Counted from the first letter of the stretch, positions 1 through 8,208 are shown. The stretch is DNA of 64,000 bases from UBA2241 sp963777895 (GCA_963777895.1 CAVZSF010000004.1:248001-312000), one strand, 5' to 3'. The notes: generated by a model not told the origin, from the sequence alone. Numbers and translations: made by a program.

Positions 1-281
1 TCGAAGAGAAGATCCGCGGCGCCACCGTGATCGACTCCGGCGCCGTCACGACCGACGTGGTGGGCGTCGGCACCAAGGTGACCCTTCAGGACATGGAACG
101 CGGCGACATCGTCCAGTACTCGATCGTCGGTTCGGCCGAGGCCGACCCGCGCGAGCGCAAGCTCTCCAACGAGTCGCCGGTCGGCGCGGCCATCATCGGC
201 CGCAAGCCGGGCGACAAGGTGACCGTCTCGGTACCCCAGGGCTCGAAGAAGTTCAAGGTCCTGGCCATCGAGAAAGCCTAG
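1..281 (+). CDS. greA: Transcription elongation factor GreA, C-terminal part (5' end outside window)
   Basis: About 92 residues of a protein that matches the C-terminal FKBP-like domain of GreA, which binds the RNA polymerase secondary channel and stimulates cleavage of backtracked transcripts. Visible hallmarks are the segment GSAEADPRERKLSNESPVG and the closing VSVPQGSKKFKVLAIEKA, which correspond to the conserved D-P-x-x-x-x-I/L-S-x-x-S-P-x-G core of the family. The N-terminal coiled coil lies upstream of the window. lysS follows after 12 bp, so the two are probably cotranscribed. Confidence 0.9.
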   Translation, partial: EEKIRGATVIDSGAVTTDVVGVGTKVTLQDMERGDIVQYSIVGSAEADPRERKLSNESPVGAAIIGRKPGDKVTVSVPQGSKKFKVLAIEKA

Positions 282-293
282 ACGGCGCCCGCC

Positions 294-1782
294 GTGGACC
301 AGGTCCCCGAGCACGGCGCCGACGTCTTCGCCGAGCGGCGCGCGAAGCTCGCCGCCTGGCGCGACACCGGCGCCGCCTACCCGACGAAGTACCAGCCGCG
401 CGACGAGATCGGCGCGCTTGCGCGCGCGTTCGAGCGCCTCGGTGACGGCGAGGACAGCGGCGAGACCCACCGCGTCGCCGGCCGCCTCATGGCGAAGCGC
501 ATCCACGGCAAGGTCAGCTTCCTCGTCGTGAAGGACTCGTCGGGCGAGCTGCAGCTCTTCTGCGCCCTCGACGGGCTCGGTGAGGAGCGCTACGAGGCGC
601 TCGCGGACCTCGACCTGGGCGACCACATCGGCGCCGAGGGCACCGTGATGCGCACGCGCCGCGGCGAGCTCTCGCTGCGCATCACCTCGTGGCAGCTGCT
701 CACCAAGTCGCTGCGCCCGTTGCCCGAGAAGTTCCACGGCCTCACCGACGTCGAGCTGCGCTACCGCAAGCGCTACCTCGACACCGCCGTCAACGACGAC
801 TCGCGGCGCGTCTTCGAGCAGCGCGCCCTCATCATCAGGACGATCCGCGACTTCCTCGACGGGCGCGGCTTCGTCGAGGTCGAGACGCCCGTGCTGCAGC
901 CGCTCTACGGCGGCGCCATGGCGCGCCCCTTCATCACGCATCACAACGAGCTCAAGCGCGACCTCTACCTGCGCATCGCCGTCGAGCTCTACCTCAAGCG
1001 CTGCATCATCGGCGGCATCGACCGCGTCTACGAGATCGGCAAGGACTTCCGCAACGAGGGCGTGAGCTTCAAGCACAACCCCGAGTTCACCATGCTCGAG
1101 ACCTACGAGGCCTACGTCGACTACAACCACGTCATGACGATGGTCGAGGAGATGCTGGTGCGCGGCCGCGAGGGCGGTGGGCGACCTCAAGGTGCAGTTC
1201 CGCGGCCACGACATCGACCTGACGCCGCCGTGGCCGCGCAAGACCATGCGCGAGGCGATCCTCGAGCAGAGCGGCATCGACATCGGCGCCGACGACGCGC
1301 GCACCGTCGCCGACCTGCAGGCCCGCATCAAGGACGCCGGGCTCGACGGCAAGGTGCCGATGGCGCCGACCTGGGGCACCCAGGTCGACGAGCTCTTCAG
1401 CGAGACCGTCGAGCCCGGCCTCATCCAGCCGGTCTTCATCACCGAGCACCCGCTCGAGACGAGCCCGTTCGCCAAGAAGACGCCGCACGACCCGCGCTTC
1501 GTCGAGCGCTTCGAGGGCTTCATCGCCGGCATGGAGACGAGCAACGCCTTCAGCGAGCTCAACGACCCCGACGACCAGCGCGCCCGCTTCCTGCAGCACG
1601 TCGGCGACTTCGAGGCCGGCGACGAAGAGGCGCACCAGCTCGACGAGGACTTCCTCGAGGCGATGGAGCACGGCATGCCCCCGACCGGCGGCATGGGCAT
1701 GGGCATCGACCGCGTGGTGATGATCCTCACCGGCGCCGCGAGCATCCGCGACGTCATCCTCTTCCCGCAGCTTCGCGGCTGA
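294..1782 (+). CDS. lysS: Lysyl-tRNA synthetase, class II (single frameshift)
   Basis: Charges tRNA-Lys with lysine. An N-terminal OB-fold anticodon domain (about residues 50-150) is followed by the class II catalytic core: motif 2 is visible as FRNEGVSFKHNPEFTMLE and motif 3 as GGMGMGIDRVVM near the C terminus. The reading frame shifts once at about 1173-1180, where GAGGGCGG appears to carry one G too many; removing it joins the frame opening at GTG 294 to the one ending at TGA 1782, giving about 495 residues, normal for LysRS. As the gene is essential, a sequencing error is more likely than a mutation. It follows greA closely. Confidence 0.9.
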
Positions 1783-2004
1783 GCCGCGGAAGGATACCGT
1801 GCAATCTTGCTTTCTGATGGCAAGATCGCAAGGTGATCACTAGGCCGCACTCCGACGACACGCATGGCGGACGGTGTCCGCCCGCGGGATCTCTGAGAGC
1901 CGGCCTGGCCGCCGCCCAACGGCCCCGCATCGCCCACACCCGGTTGACGTTCCCGGTCACCCCTTGAACGCTGTTCCGGCCGCCGCCACACTGCGACCGG
2001 GCGA
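1783..2004. other. Intergenic region between lysS and the integron integrase
   Basis: About 220 bp with no convincing gene. A weak hairpin (ATCTTGC at 1804-1810 pairing with GCAAGAT at 1820-1826) lies just after lysS but has no T-tract. No attC-like sequence is seen here, which places all cassettes on the 3' side of the integrase. Confidence 0.5.
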
Positions 2005-3042
2005 ATGCGGACCGTCAGCGACCCACCAGCAGCCGTGTCGCGGCCAGCGCGCTTACGCCGGGTCCGCCCCGCGGAAGGACCGCCCTTGTCGGAGCTCATG
2101 GACGAGATGCGCGCCGCCCTGCGCGCCCGGCACTACAGCCGCCGGACCGAGCAGGCCTACTGCCGCTGGGTCCGGCGCTTCATCCGCTTCCACGGGCTGC
2201 GTCACCCGGCGCAGATGGCCGAGGGCGAGGTCAACGCCTTCCTCACCCACCTCGCCGTCCGCGAGCAGGTGAGCGCCTCGACGCAGACTCAGGCGCTCTC
2301 GGCCATCCTCTTCCTGTACCGGCACGTTCTGGGGCGCGACCTCGGCGCCATCGACGGCATCATCCGGGCACGCACCCCCGATCACTTGCCCGTGGTCCTC
2401 ACTCCGGAGGAGGTCTGGGCGCTGCTCGCCCATCTCGAGGGGATGCCGTGGCTGGTGGCCTCACTCCTCTACGGCTCCGGTCTGCGCCTCATGGAGTGCC
2501 TGCGGTTGCGGGTGCTCGACCTGGACTTCGAGCGCGGCGAGATCGTCGTGCGCGACGGCAAGGGCGGCAAGGACCGCGTCACGATGCTGCCGCGCTCCCT
2601 GACGGCGCCGCTCGAGGCGCAGCTGCGCGAGGCGAAGGCGGTCCACGACCGCGACCTGGGCCACGGTTGGGGCCGCGTCGTGCTGCCCGAGGCGCTCGCC
2701 CGCAAGTACCCTAACGCCCCGGCGGATTGGCGCTGGCAGTGGGTCTTCCCGCAGCAGCGTCGCTGGCGCGACCCGAGGACCGGCGCCCAGGGACGCCACC
2801 ATGTGCACCCCACCGTCGTACAGCGGGCCGTCTGCGAGGCCGTGCGCCACGCCGGCATCCCCAAGCACGCCACCTGCCACACGCTGCGCCACTCCTTCGC
2901 GACGCACCTGCTCGCAGGCGGCTACGACATTCGCACCATCCAGGAACTGCTCGGCCACCGCAATGTCTCGACGACCATGGTCTACACCCACGTCCTCAAC
3001 CGCGGCGGCCATGGCGTCCGCAGCCCCATCGACCCCTTCTAG
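2005..3042 (+). CDS. intI: Integron integrase IntI (tyrosine recombinase)
   Basis: Site-specific recombinase that joins cassettes at attI and attC. An N-terminal SAM-like DNA-binding domain (about residues 30-115) precedes the catalytic domain. Catalytic residues by position from ATG 2005 are R161 (SGLRLMECLRLR), H292 and R295 (HTLRHSF), H318 (LLGHRNVSTTM) and the nucleophile Y327 (VYTHVL). Between patches II and III lies the IntI-only insert, seen as ALARKYPNAPADWRWQWVFP and then DPRTGAQGRHHVHPTVVQRA, which separates IntI from XerC/XerD. The C terminus GGHGVRSPIDPF also matches IntI. The gene has no frameshift and all catalytic residues, so it may be active. ATG 2005, TTG 2088 and ATG 2100 are possible starts; family length (about 320) favours one of the latter two. 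The gene runs in the same direction as the cassettes. Confidence 0.95.
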   Translation: MRTVSDPPAAVSRPARLRRVRPAEGPPLSELMDEMRAALRARHYSRRTEQAYCRWVRRFIRFHGLRHPAQMAEGEVNAFLTHLAVREQVSASTQTQALSAILFLYRHVLGRDLGAIDGIIRARTPDHLPVVLTPEEVWALLAHLEGMPWLVASLLYGSGLRLMECLRLRVLDLDFERGEIVVRDGKGGKDRVTMLPRSLTAPLEAQLREAKAVHDRDLGHGWGRVVLPEALARKYPNAPADWRWQWVFPQQRRWRDPRTGAQGRHHVHPTVVQRAVCEAVRHAGIPKHATCHTLRHSFATHLLAGGYDIRTIQELLGHRNVSTTMVYTHVLNRGGHGVRSPIDPF

Positions 3043-3100
3043 CCCGGTCAGTTCCGACAACGACATACCCATACCGCCTTTGTCCCCCTGCCGGGCACGG

Positions 3101-3116
3101 GTGTACGCTCATACAC
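3101..3116. promoter_or_regulatory. Palindrome between intI and the candidate attI
   Basis: GTGTA, six bases, TACAC form an inverted repeat about 50 bp before the candidate attI crossover. It could be a regulator site or an accessory integrase site. It does not match the usual actinobacterial LexA box (GAAC-N4-GTTC). Function unknown. Confidence 0.3.
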
Positions 3117-3154
3117 AGTTCAGAGGCAGCTGCGTACGCGCCAAACGTAGACTG

Positions 3155-3171
3155 CCTAATCCTTGTTAGGT
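3155..3171 (+). other. attI: Candidate attI site at the 3' side of intI
   Basis: The sequence GCCTAATCCTTGTTAGGT holds two inverted integrase-like half sites, GCCTAAT and GTTAGGT, with the crossover box G/TTAGGT at 3165-3171. The stretch before it contains no L'/L'' arms as in attC, and the first cassette begins here, so it fits attI. It lies about 120 bp after the intI stop codon. A cassette promoter would be expected nearby but no strong -35/-10 pair is visible. Confidence 0.6.
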
Positions 3172-3555
3172 GTGGTCACAGGGGCGAAACGGGGGCCAGG
3201 CGTGCGTCAGCCGAATGCGCACGGCGCAGGCTGCGGGACCCTCGGCCTGGTCGCCGCTATCGCAGCCAGCCAGGGCCACGACCGGATCGCGGTTCGTTGG
3301 GTTCACCGGCGCCGAGGTCGGTGGCTGACCGTTCCTCACTCGGGCCTCGCTGGGCTGCTGCGAGGCATCGTGGCGCTCACCTCCGCCGTGGCCGCGACCG
3401 TGGACTGCTGGCTTTCGCGAGCCCCCCGAAGCCGTCCTCCGAAGCTACGCGGGCCGGCGGGGACAGCTCATCGTCGTCTGCGTCGCCGCCGGTGCGCTGA
3501 TCGCCATCCCGCTGCTCCCGGGACTCGTGCCGCCTGGATCGCCTTTGCGCGGGTG
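3163..3555 (+). pseudogene. Cassette 1: broken small membrane protein gene
   Basis: No single open frame covers this cassette well. One frame encodes a hydrophobic stretch GLLRGIVALTSAVAATVD; after a shift near 3420 another frame encodes a second hydrophobic stretch LIVVCVAAGALIAIPLLPGL and stops at 3553-3555. Together they look like a small two-helix membrane protein with one frameshift. No family is recognised. Start unknown; the reading begins close to the attI crossover. Confidence 0.35.
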
Positions 3556-3605
3556 AGGGCGACGGGGCGCAGGGAGAGCGCGCGGGCGTGAGAGGAGCAT
3601 GGACC

Positions 3606-3692
3606 GCCCAACAAGTGCATCGACCTGACGCGCGGAAGCGCGGCGGGAGAACTGGCAGCGCGGGCGCACAGGTCATGCACTCGACGTTAGGC
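3606..3692 (+). other. attC1
   Basis: R'' GCCCAAC (3606-3612) and R' GTTAGGC (3686-3692), 87 bp. The arm AGTGCATCGACCTG pairs with CAGGTCATGCACT but for one unpaired C, the extrahelical base that marks the recombined strand of attC hairpins. Confidence 0.9.
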
Positions 3693-3932
3693 GGACGCGC
3701 TTCGAGGGGGCAGCACACGGTGAGGGGTTCGAGCCGACTGCGCATCGCCTCCATCTCGGATCGGCACGATGGCCGCAGTCCGTGCTACCTGCTGGTTGCC
3801 CTCCGAGCAGCGCGTGGGGCGGCGCTCTCAGCACCGTCACCGGCTGAGGCGACGTCTTTCTCGTGGCTGGCGTTCCAAGCTCGGGACAAGGACCTCTGGT
3901 GGATGGCCTTCGTCCAGCGAGTGCCCACGTGA
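3693..3932 (+). pseudogene. Cassette 2: decayed copy of the 77-residue membrane protein cassette
   Basis: The sequence after attC1 matches, almost base for base over more than 200 bp, the cassette at about 7832-8092, starting with the same GGACGCGCTTCGAGGGGGCAG. In this copy several small insertions and deletions break the frame, for example near 3755 and 3800, and an in-frame stop appears. The intact copy encodes a two-helix membrane protein. This is thus a duplicated and then degraded cassette, or the same cassette read with more sequencing errors. Confidence 0.6.
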
Positions 3933-3961
3933 CGACGGCGAGAGGCGAGTTCTGTGCGCGC

Positions 3962-4062
3962 GCCTAACAAGCACATCGACCTGATGCCAGAAGCCCGGCC
4001 GACGTAAGCTGATGCAGAGGCGCGACTGCCGCGGCTTGCAGGTCATCTGGCCGACGTTGGGC
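3962..4062 (+). other. attC2
   Basis: R'' GCCTAAC (3962-3968) and R' GTTGGGC (4056-4062), 101 bp. The left arm reads AAGCACATCGACCTGAT and the right arm GCAGGTCATCTGGCC, so pairing is poorer than in the other sites, and this site may be less active. Confidence 0.75.
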
Positions 4063-4702
4063 GGGCGATCGCACGAAGCGGCAGTCCGGGGAGGAGCCGT
4101 GGGAGGTCGTCACGGGTCGATCGCGATGCTCGCTCCGCGGGGTTGCGAGCGGCTGCTCGCGCTCTGCGCCTGAGGTGAGGTTGGGGCCACGCCCGCCACT
4201 GCGGCTTCGACTTCGCGCCTCGCGGGCCGAGGCAGTCTCCTCGCAGGTCCGGCGAGCTCACGGCGGGCGCTCTGGCGCTCGCTCGTCACGTCGGCGCGGT
4301 CCTCGGGCTCGCTCGGCGGCGACGTGCCCGCCGAGCCGGGGGTGGCGTCCGCCTGGCTGCATCGCCCGCGTCGTCGCGCGTGCGCCCGAGCAGGCCGCCG
4401 GGTTGCGCTTCGACGCGTGCCTGCTCTACATCGGTCATGCCGCCTGAGGGAGGCGCGCAGGACGGTGCGAGTGAGACTCCTCACCAGCGACGCCGGTCTA
4501 CGTCGGCAGACCGCGTCCGGCACGTCCAGGCGCTGCCCTTCGCCGCAGGCTGCCCGGCGTGAGCCACAACCAAGTGCGAGCGGCTCACCGACCCGAGCAC
4601 GCAGGCGACCTGCTCTACGGGCGCCTCGTGGGCGCGACGGTGCTATCCCGGAGGGTCGAACAGCCGACCTCGTGAGTTCAGTAGGCGGACTGTGGGACGC
4701 TC
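4063..4702. other. Cassette 3: no recognisable gene
   Basis: About 640 bp between attC2 and the interrupted attC3. Frames on both strands are open for up to 200 codons, but they are arginine-rich low-complexity translations typical of non-coding frames in GC-rich DNA, without ribosome binding sites or recognisable domains. The cassette may be non-coding, decayed, or carry frameshifts. Confidence 0.45.
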
Positions 4703-4719
4703 GCCCAACAAGCACATCT
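4703..4719 (+). other. attC3 left part, interrupted by IS110
   Basis: R'' GCCCAAC (4703-4709) and the first arm AAGCACATC match attC2 and attC4, then the sequence departs from every other attC at 4719/4720. No R' box or right arm for this site is found before attC4, so the right half has been lost, probably together with the IS110 right end when IS30 arrived. Confidence 0.75.
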
Positions 4720-4969
4720 TGGTGTCACTCTCCCACTCGTGGGAGTCCTGACGAGTAGTCAGGTAGCCTCGGCCCCGACGGCGGAGTGACCCCAAGCACA
4801 TCTGTCGCCCTCGCGGGCTGACCAACGTGTTCTTGTGTCCTCCGCCGCCGGGAGCCCGAGGGGTCGCCGACGTGACCTGATAGGAGCCTGGCCAAGAGGC
4901 CCCCACCAAGGTGTGTCCGCCGGCGGTCCCCACCGCATCGGTCAGCGCCGACCAAGGGGGGACGCACAA
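4720..4969 (+). ncRNA. Candidate bridge RNA region in the IS110 left end
   Basis: The 250 bp ahead of the transposase hold two stem-loops in a row, CTCCCAC/GTGGGAG (4729-4744) and CCTGAC/GTCAGG (4747-4763). They are followed by an 11-nt copy, CAAGCACATCT (4793-4803), of the attC sequence that ends exactly at the insertion point (4709-4719). Further on, CACCAAG (4904-4910) is the reverse complement of CTTGGTG at the left junction (4718-4724). In IS110 elements of the IS621 type, a left-end RNA carries a target guide identical to the target's left flank and a donor guide complementary to the element's own end. The order and strand seen here agree with that. Transcription and the exact guides are inferred. 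Confidence 0.5.
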
Positions 4970-6037
4970 GTGATCGTAATCGGCATCGACCCGCACATGA
5001 AGAGCCACACCGCCGTGGCCCTGGACGCCGCCAGCGGCCGCAGCCTGGCGAAGCGCACGGTGGCAAGCGACGCCGCTGGCTGTGAAGAGCTCCTCGCCTG
5101 GGCGCGCCGCCTCGGTGACGAGCGCCTCATCGCGATCGAGGACTGCCGCCACGTTTCGGCGCGCCTCGAGCGGCGCCTCCTGCCGCGTGGCGAGCGTCTC
5201 GTGCGGGTGCCGCCCAAGATGATGGCGCATGCCCGCTCCTCGGCGCGCGCTACGGCAAGTCGGACCCGATCGACGCCGAGTGCGTGGCCCGGGCGGCGTT
5301 GCGCGCGCCCGACCTGCCCGCGGCGCGCCTTGCCGGTCCGGAGCGCGACGTGCGCCTGCTCGCCGACCACCGCGACGACCTCGTGGCCGAGCGCCGGCGC
5401 GTGCAGCTGCGCCTGCGCTGGCATCTGCACGACCTCGAGCTCGATCTCGCGCTGCCGCCGCGGGCCCTCGACCGCTACGTCTGGCTTGCGCGCGTCGAGG
5501 CGGCCCTGTGCGGCCTTGCGCAGAGCACCTGCACGCGCATCGCCCTCGAGCTCGTGGGGCGCTGCCGCGAGCTCACCGCCACCGTGCGCGGCCTGGAGCG
5601 CGAGATCCGTCTCCTGATGGGCAGCCTCGCGCCAGAGCTGCTTGAGCTGCCGGGCTGTTCGGCACTCTCGGCGGCCCAGTTGGTCGGCCAGCTCGCGGGC
5701 GCCTCGCGCTTCCGGAGCGAGGCCGCCTTCGCCATGCACACGGGCACGGCCCCGCTCGAGGTCTGCTCGGGCAAGTCGGCGAGGCACCGCCTCAACCGCC
5801 GTGGCAACCGCCGCCTCGACTGCACGCTGCACATCATCGCCGTCACCCAGGCCCGCATGCATCCCCCGGCGATCGCCTTCATCGAGCGCAAACGTGCCGA
5901 GGGGATGAGCACGAGAGAGGCGCTGCGCTGCCTCAAGCGCCACATCGCGCGGACCGTGTTCAAGACGATGCTCAGGGCGGAGGCGGCACGGCGCGAGGCC
6001 GCCAGCCCCACGACCGACTTAGCAGTAAGCTGTCGTA
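4970..6037 (+). CDS. IS110-family transposase (one frameshift)
   Basis: DEDD recombinase of the IS110 family. The N-terminal RuvC-like domain starts with VIVIGIDPHMKSHTAVALD, and the C-terminal Tnp20-like domain is seen in LPGCSALSAAQLVGQLAGA, GTAPLEVCSGKSARHRLNR and RRGNRRLDCTLHIIAVTQ. The start is GTG 4970, following GGGGGGACGCACAA. The frame changes by one base near 5244-5252 (before GKSDPIDAECVARAALR), by indel or sequencing error. The C terminus runs into the IS30 inverted repeat, so the natural stop codon is lost; read through, the frame closes at 6072. Confidence 0.85.
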
Positions 6038-7138
6038 AGTTCAAGTCCGAAGTGCAACACCTGCGCTTCTGACGCTCTCTTCTACCTGGCTTGTCCATAG
6101 CACTCCTCCGGCGTCCTGTAGCCGAGCCGCTTCCGCGGCCGCGCGTTCAGCTTCGCTGGCGATCGCGTCGCAGTCGGCCTGGGTCACGTGCGGCCATGCT
6201 CGTGCGCTTCGGCAGGTACTGGCGGAGCAGCCCGTTGGTGTTCTCGTTCGTGCCCCGCTCCCAGGAGTGGTGCGGCGTGGCGAAGTAGAAGAGCACGCCG
6301 GTGGCGGCCTCGATCTGCGGCGTAGCTGTGGAACTCGGTGCCGTTGTCGGCGGTCACGGTGCGCACCCGTCCCGGGTGCCGGCCGATGAGCTCGACGCAG
6401 CGCGCCGTCGCCTCCGCGGCGCTGTGCCGCGCGAGCTTGCCCATCGAGCGCGTAGCCGGTGGCCCGCTCGACCAGGGTGACGACGCTGTTGCGGCCGTGC
6501 TCGGTCGCCCATGACCGTGTCGATCTCCCAGTGGCCGGCACGACCCTGCGCTCTCGACCTCCGCCGGGCGCTCCGAGATGTGGCGCTTGCCGGCGAGCCT
6601 GCCGCGGGAGTCGTAGGCGCCGTAGCGCTTGCGGCGCCGCTTGCCCGCCTGCCGCATGTGCGTCCAGAGGTCGCCGCCGGCGCGCTTGTCGCGCCAGACG
6701 TGGAGGTAGATCGTCTCGTAGCTGATCGCGAGCAGCTCGTGCCGTCGAGCCAGCCCGAGACCTGCTCCGGACTCCAGTCGAGCTCGAGCAGCTGTTCGAC
6801 CAGCAGCCACTCCTCGGCTGCGAAGTGGCTGCCCCGGCGCGAGCGGCGGCGCCTCGCGCTCGTGTGCTCGCAGGCCGTGAAGGCGCGGTAGCCGCCGTCG
6901 GCGCGGCGGTTCCGCGCGACCTCGCGCGAGATCGTCGACGGGGCCCGCCCGAGGTCGCGAGCGATCGCGCGCACGGGCAGCCCCTGTCGCCGCAGCGCGG
7001 CGATGGCGTATCGTTCTCCTGAGGTGATCTGGTGATACTGCATCTGCGGTTCCCCTCTTCTTGGCGGATGGGAGGAACCGAAAGTGTCCCAGATCGCCTC
7101 ACTCTCCGTGCGGGGGTGTTGCAGTTAGTATCTGAATT
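6038..7138 (-). mobile_element. IS30-family insertion sequence
   Basis: About 1.1 kb bounded by imperfect 29-bp inverted repeats, at 6038-6066 (with AAGTGCAACACC) and 7110-7138 (reverse complement with AACTGCAACACC); they agree at about 20 positions. It carries an IS30 transposase on the minus strand. It lies at the 3' end of the IS110 transposase gene and directly abuts attC4 on the other side, so IS110 right-end and attC3 sequence was lost at or after insertion. No target duplication was recognised. Confidence 0.8.
6082..7043 (-). pseudogene. IS30-family transposase (several frameshifts)
   Basis: The N terminus MQYHQITSGERYAIAALRRQ with RDLGRAPSTISREVARN is the IS30 helix-turn-helix region. 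Pieces of the DDE core can be read in other frames: HWEIDTVMGD, TADNGTEFHSY and PHHSWERGTNENTNGLLRQY, ending with LNARPRKRLGYRTPEECYG. At least three frame changes separate these pieces, so the gene as given is not functional, either decayed or poorly sequenced. The correct length would be about 320 residues. Confidence 0.8.
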
Positions 7139-7144
7139 CGCGCT

Positions 7145-7246
7145 GCCTAACAAGCACATCAACCTGACAAACCACGGCCGGAATCGTAGGCTGGAGCCGA
7201 AGCGCGACCTGTCCGTGGTTTGCAGGTTACGTGCCCACCGTTAGCA
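7145..7246 (+). other. attC4
   Basis: R'' GCCTAAC (7145-7151) and R' GTTAGCA (7240-7246), 102 bp. Arms AAGCACATCAACCTG and CAGGTTACGTGCCC. The long central part is nearly identical to that of attC6. Confidence 0.88.
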
Positions 7247-7269
7247 GTACGGACCATGGGAGGTTGACG

Positions 7270-7731
7270 TTGAGCATCTCAGCGCCGGTTGCTTCTCGTG
7301 ATCGGCGGCGCAGTCCTTTGCTGCGAGCCGCGCTCGCCATGCCCCTGCTCTACGTGCTGCTTCGGTTCCTGCCGAGGCACTGGGACTGGGTCTTTCCGCC
7401 CGACCAGGCGACCGACTTCTACGCCGTCAACGGGCTGCTCTTCTTCATCCCCATCGTTCTCTGGTGCCTCGCCCTCGTGCTGCTCCTTCTGGGGAGCGCC
7501 AATCGCATCGCCTGGGTCGTGGTGGTCGTCGCTGGCGCTCTCGTCGCCGCCTACGGGCTGCTCGTCGAGCTCAGCATCCGCGCCCTCGACTCCGGACTGC
7601 TCGCGCAGCTCCGCATCCACGAGTTGAACTCCGACCTCGCCTTCGGTCTATACGTTGCCCTCCTTGGCGCCTGGGAGCTCACGGGGCGAGATGAACGGAC
7701 CCGCGGTCTGAAGACCGAGCCGCAGGCGTAG
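7270..7731 (+). CDS. Cassette protein with about four membrane helices
   Basis: About 153 residues; no family recognised. Hydrophobic helices are seen at LAMPLLYVLLRFLP, VNGLLFFIPIVLWCLALVLL, IAWVVVVVAGALVAAYGLLV and LAFGLYVALLGAWEL. TTG 7270 is preferred as start because GGGAGG (7258-7263) lies at good distance; TTG 7264 is also in frame. The gene begins 24 bp after the attC4 crossover and ends 13 bp before attC5, the compact spacing typical of cassettes. Probably an inner-membrane protein of unknown role. Confidence 0.65.
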   Translation: MSISAPVASRDRRRSPLLRAALAMPLLYVLLRFLPRHWDWVFPPDQATDFYAVNGLLFFIPIVLWCLALVLLLLGSANRIAWVVVVVAGALVAAYGLLVELSIRALDSGLLAQLRIHELNSDLAFGLYVALLGAWELTGRDERTRGLKTEPQA

Positions 7732-7744
7732 CTGTGGTCCGAAC

Positions 7745-7831
7745 TGCTAACACGCGCATCGAGCAGAACGCCAGGAGGTACGCCGTGACCCGGCAGGCCA
7801 GCCGCGTCTGCTCATGCGCGATGCGTTCGGC
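7745..7831 (+). other. attC5
   Basis: R'' TGCTAAC (7745-7751) and R' GTTCGGC (7825-7831), 87 bp. Arms ACGCGCATCGAGCAGA and GTCTGCTCATGCGCGATGC. The R' box has C instead of a purine at its fourth position. Confidence 0.8.
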
Positions 7832-7858
7832 GGACGCGCTTCGAGGGGGCAGCTCACG

Positions 7859-8092
7859 GTGAGGGGTTCGAGACGACTGCGCATCGCCTCCATCTTCGTG
7901 ATCGGCTGCATGGCCGCAGTCCTCTGCTACCTGCTGGTGCCCTCCCTGAGCAGCGCGTGGCGCGGCGCTCTCAGCATCGTCACCGGCTGGGGCATCGTCT
8001 TCTTCCTGGCCTGGCGTTCCAAGCTTGGGCACGAGGACCTCTGGTGGTGGCCCTTCGCCCCGCCAAGGCCCAAGGACGACGGCGAGAGCTGA
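7859..8092 (+). CDS. Cassette protein, 77 residues, two membrane helices
   Basis: Starts at GTG 7859, nine bases after GAGGGGG. Two hydrophobic helices, ASIFVIGCMAAVLCYLLVP and LSIVTGWGIVFFLAWR, are followed by a tryptophan- and proline-rich tail (LWWWPFAPPRPKDDGES). No family recognised. It is the intact counterpart of the decayed copy at 3693-3932, which shows that this cassette was duplicated in the array. Confidence 0.6.
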   Translation: MRGSRRLRIASIFVIGCMAAVLCYLLVPSLSSAWRGALSIVTGWGIVFFLAWRSKLGHEDLWWWPFAPPRPKDDGES

Positions 8093-8106
8093 GTGTCTGT
8101 GCGCGC

Positions 8107-8208
8107 GCCGAACAAGCACCTCAACCTGACAAACCACGGCCCGAACCGTAGGCTGAAGCAGAGGCGCGACTTGTCCGTGGTTTGCAGGTTATGTGCACGA
8201 CGTTCGAC
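8107..8208 (+). other. attC6
   Basis: R'' GCCGAAC (8107-8113) and R' GTTCGAC (8202-8208), 102 bp. Arms AAGCACCTCAACCTGAC and GCAGGTTATGTGCACGAC; centre nearly the same as in attC4. Confidence 0.85.

Larger units (their letters stand above)
4720..6037 (+). mobile_element. IS110-family element inserted in attC3 (right end missing)
   Basis: The left boundary is where attC3 stops matching other attC sites (4719/4720). The element has about 250 bp of structured non-coding left end, then a DEDD-type transposase gene. As usual for IS110 there are no terminal inverted repeats to be seen. The right end is not visible: the IS30 inverted repeat begins at the 3' end of the transposase gene, and on the far side of IS30 the next sequence is attC4. 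Confidence 0.7.

Noticed and set aside
1804..1826. Hairpin after lysS as a terminator
   Set aside because: Only a 7-bp stem with a 9-base loop and no T-tract; too weak to call.
2005..3042. XerC/XerD or phage integrase as identity of the recombinase
   Set aside because: The IntI-specific insert between patches II and III and the GGxGVRSPxD end are present, and attC sites follow.
4110..4715. Long minus-strand open frame (201 codons) across cassette 3
   Set aside because: Arginine- and alanine-rich translation without motif, start signal or ribosome site; it spans an attC border. Typical of GC-rich non-coding frames.
4709..4803. The two CAAGCACATCT copies as a target-site duplication or a tandem attC
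   Set aside because: IS110 elements normally make no such duplication, the second copy lies inside the left end rather than at the far end, and it has no R'' box; a guide sequence explains it better, though this stays an inference.
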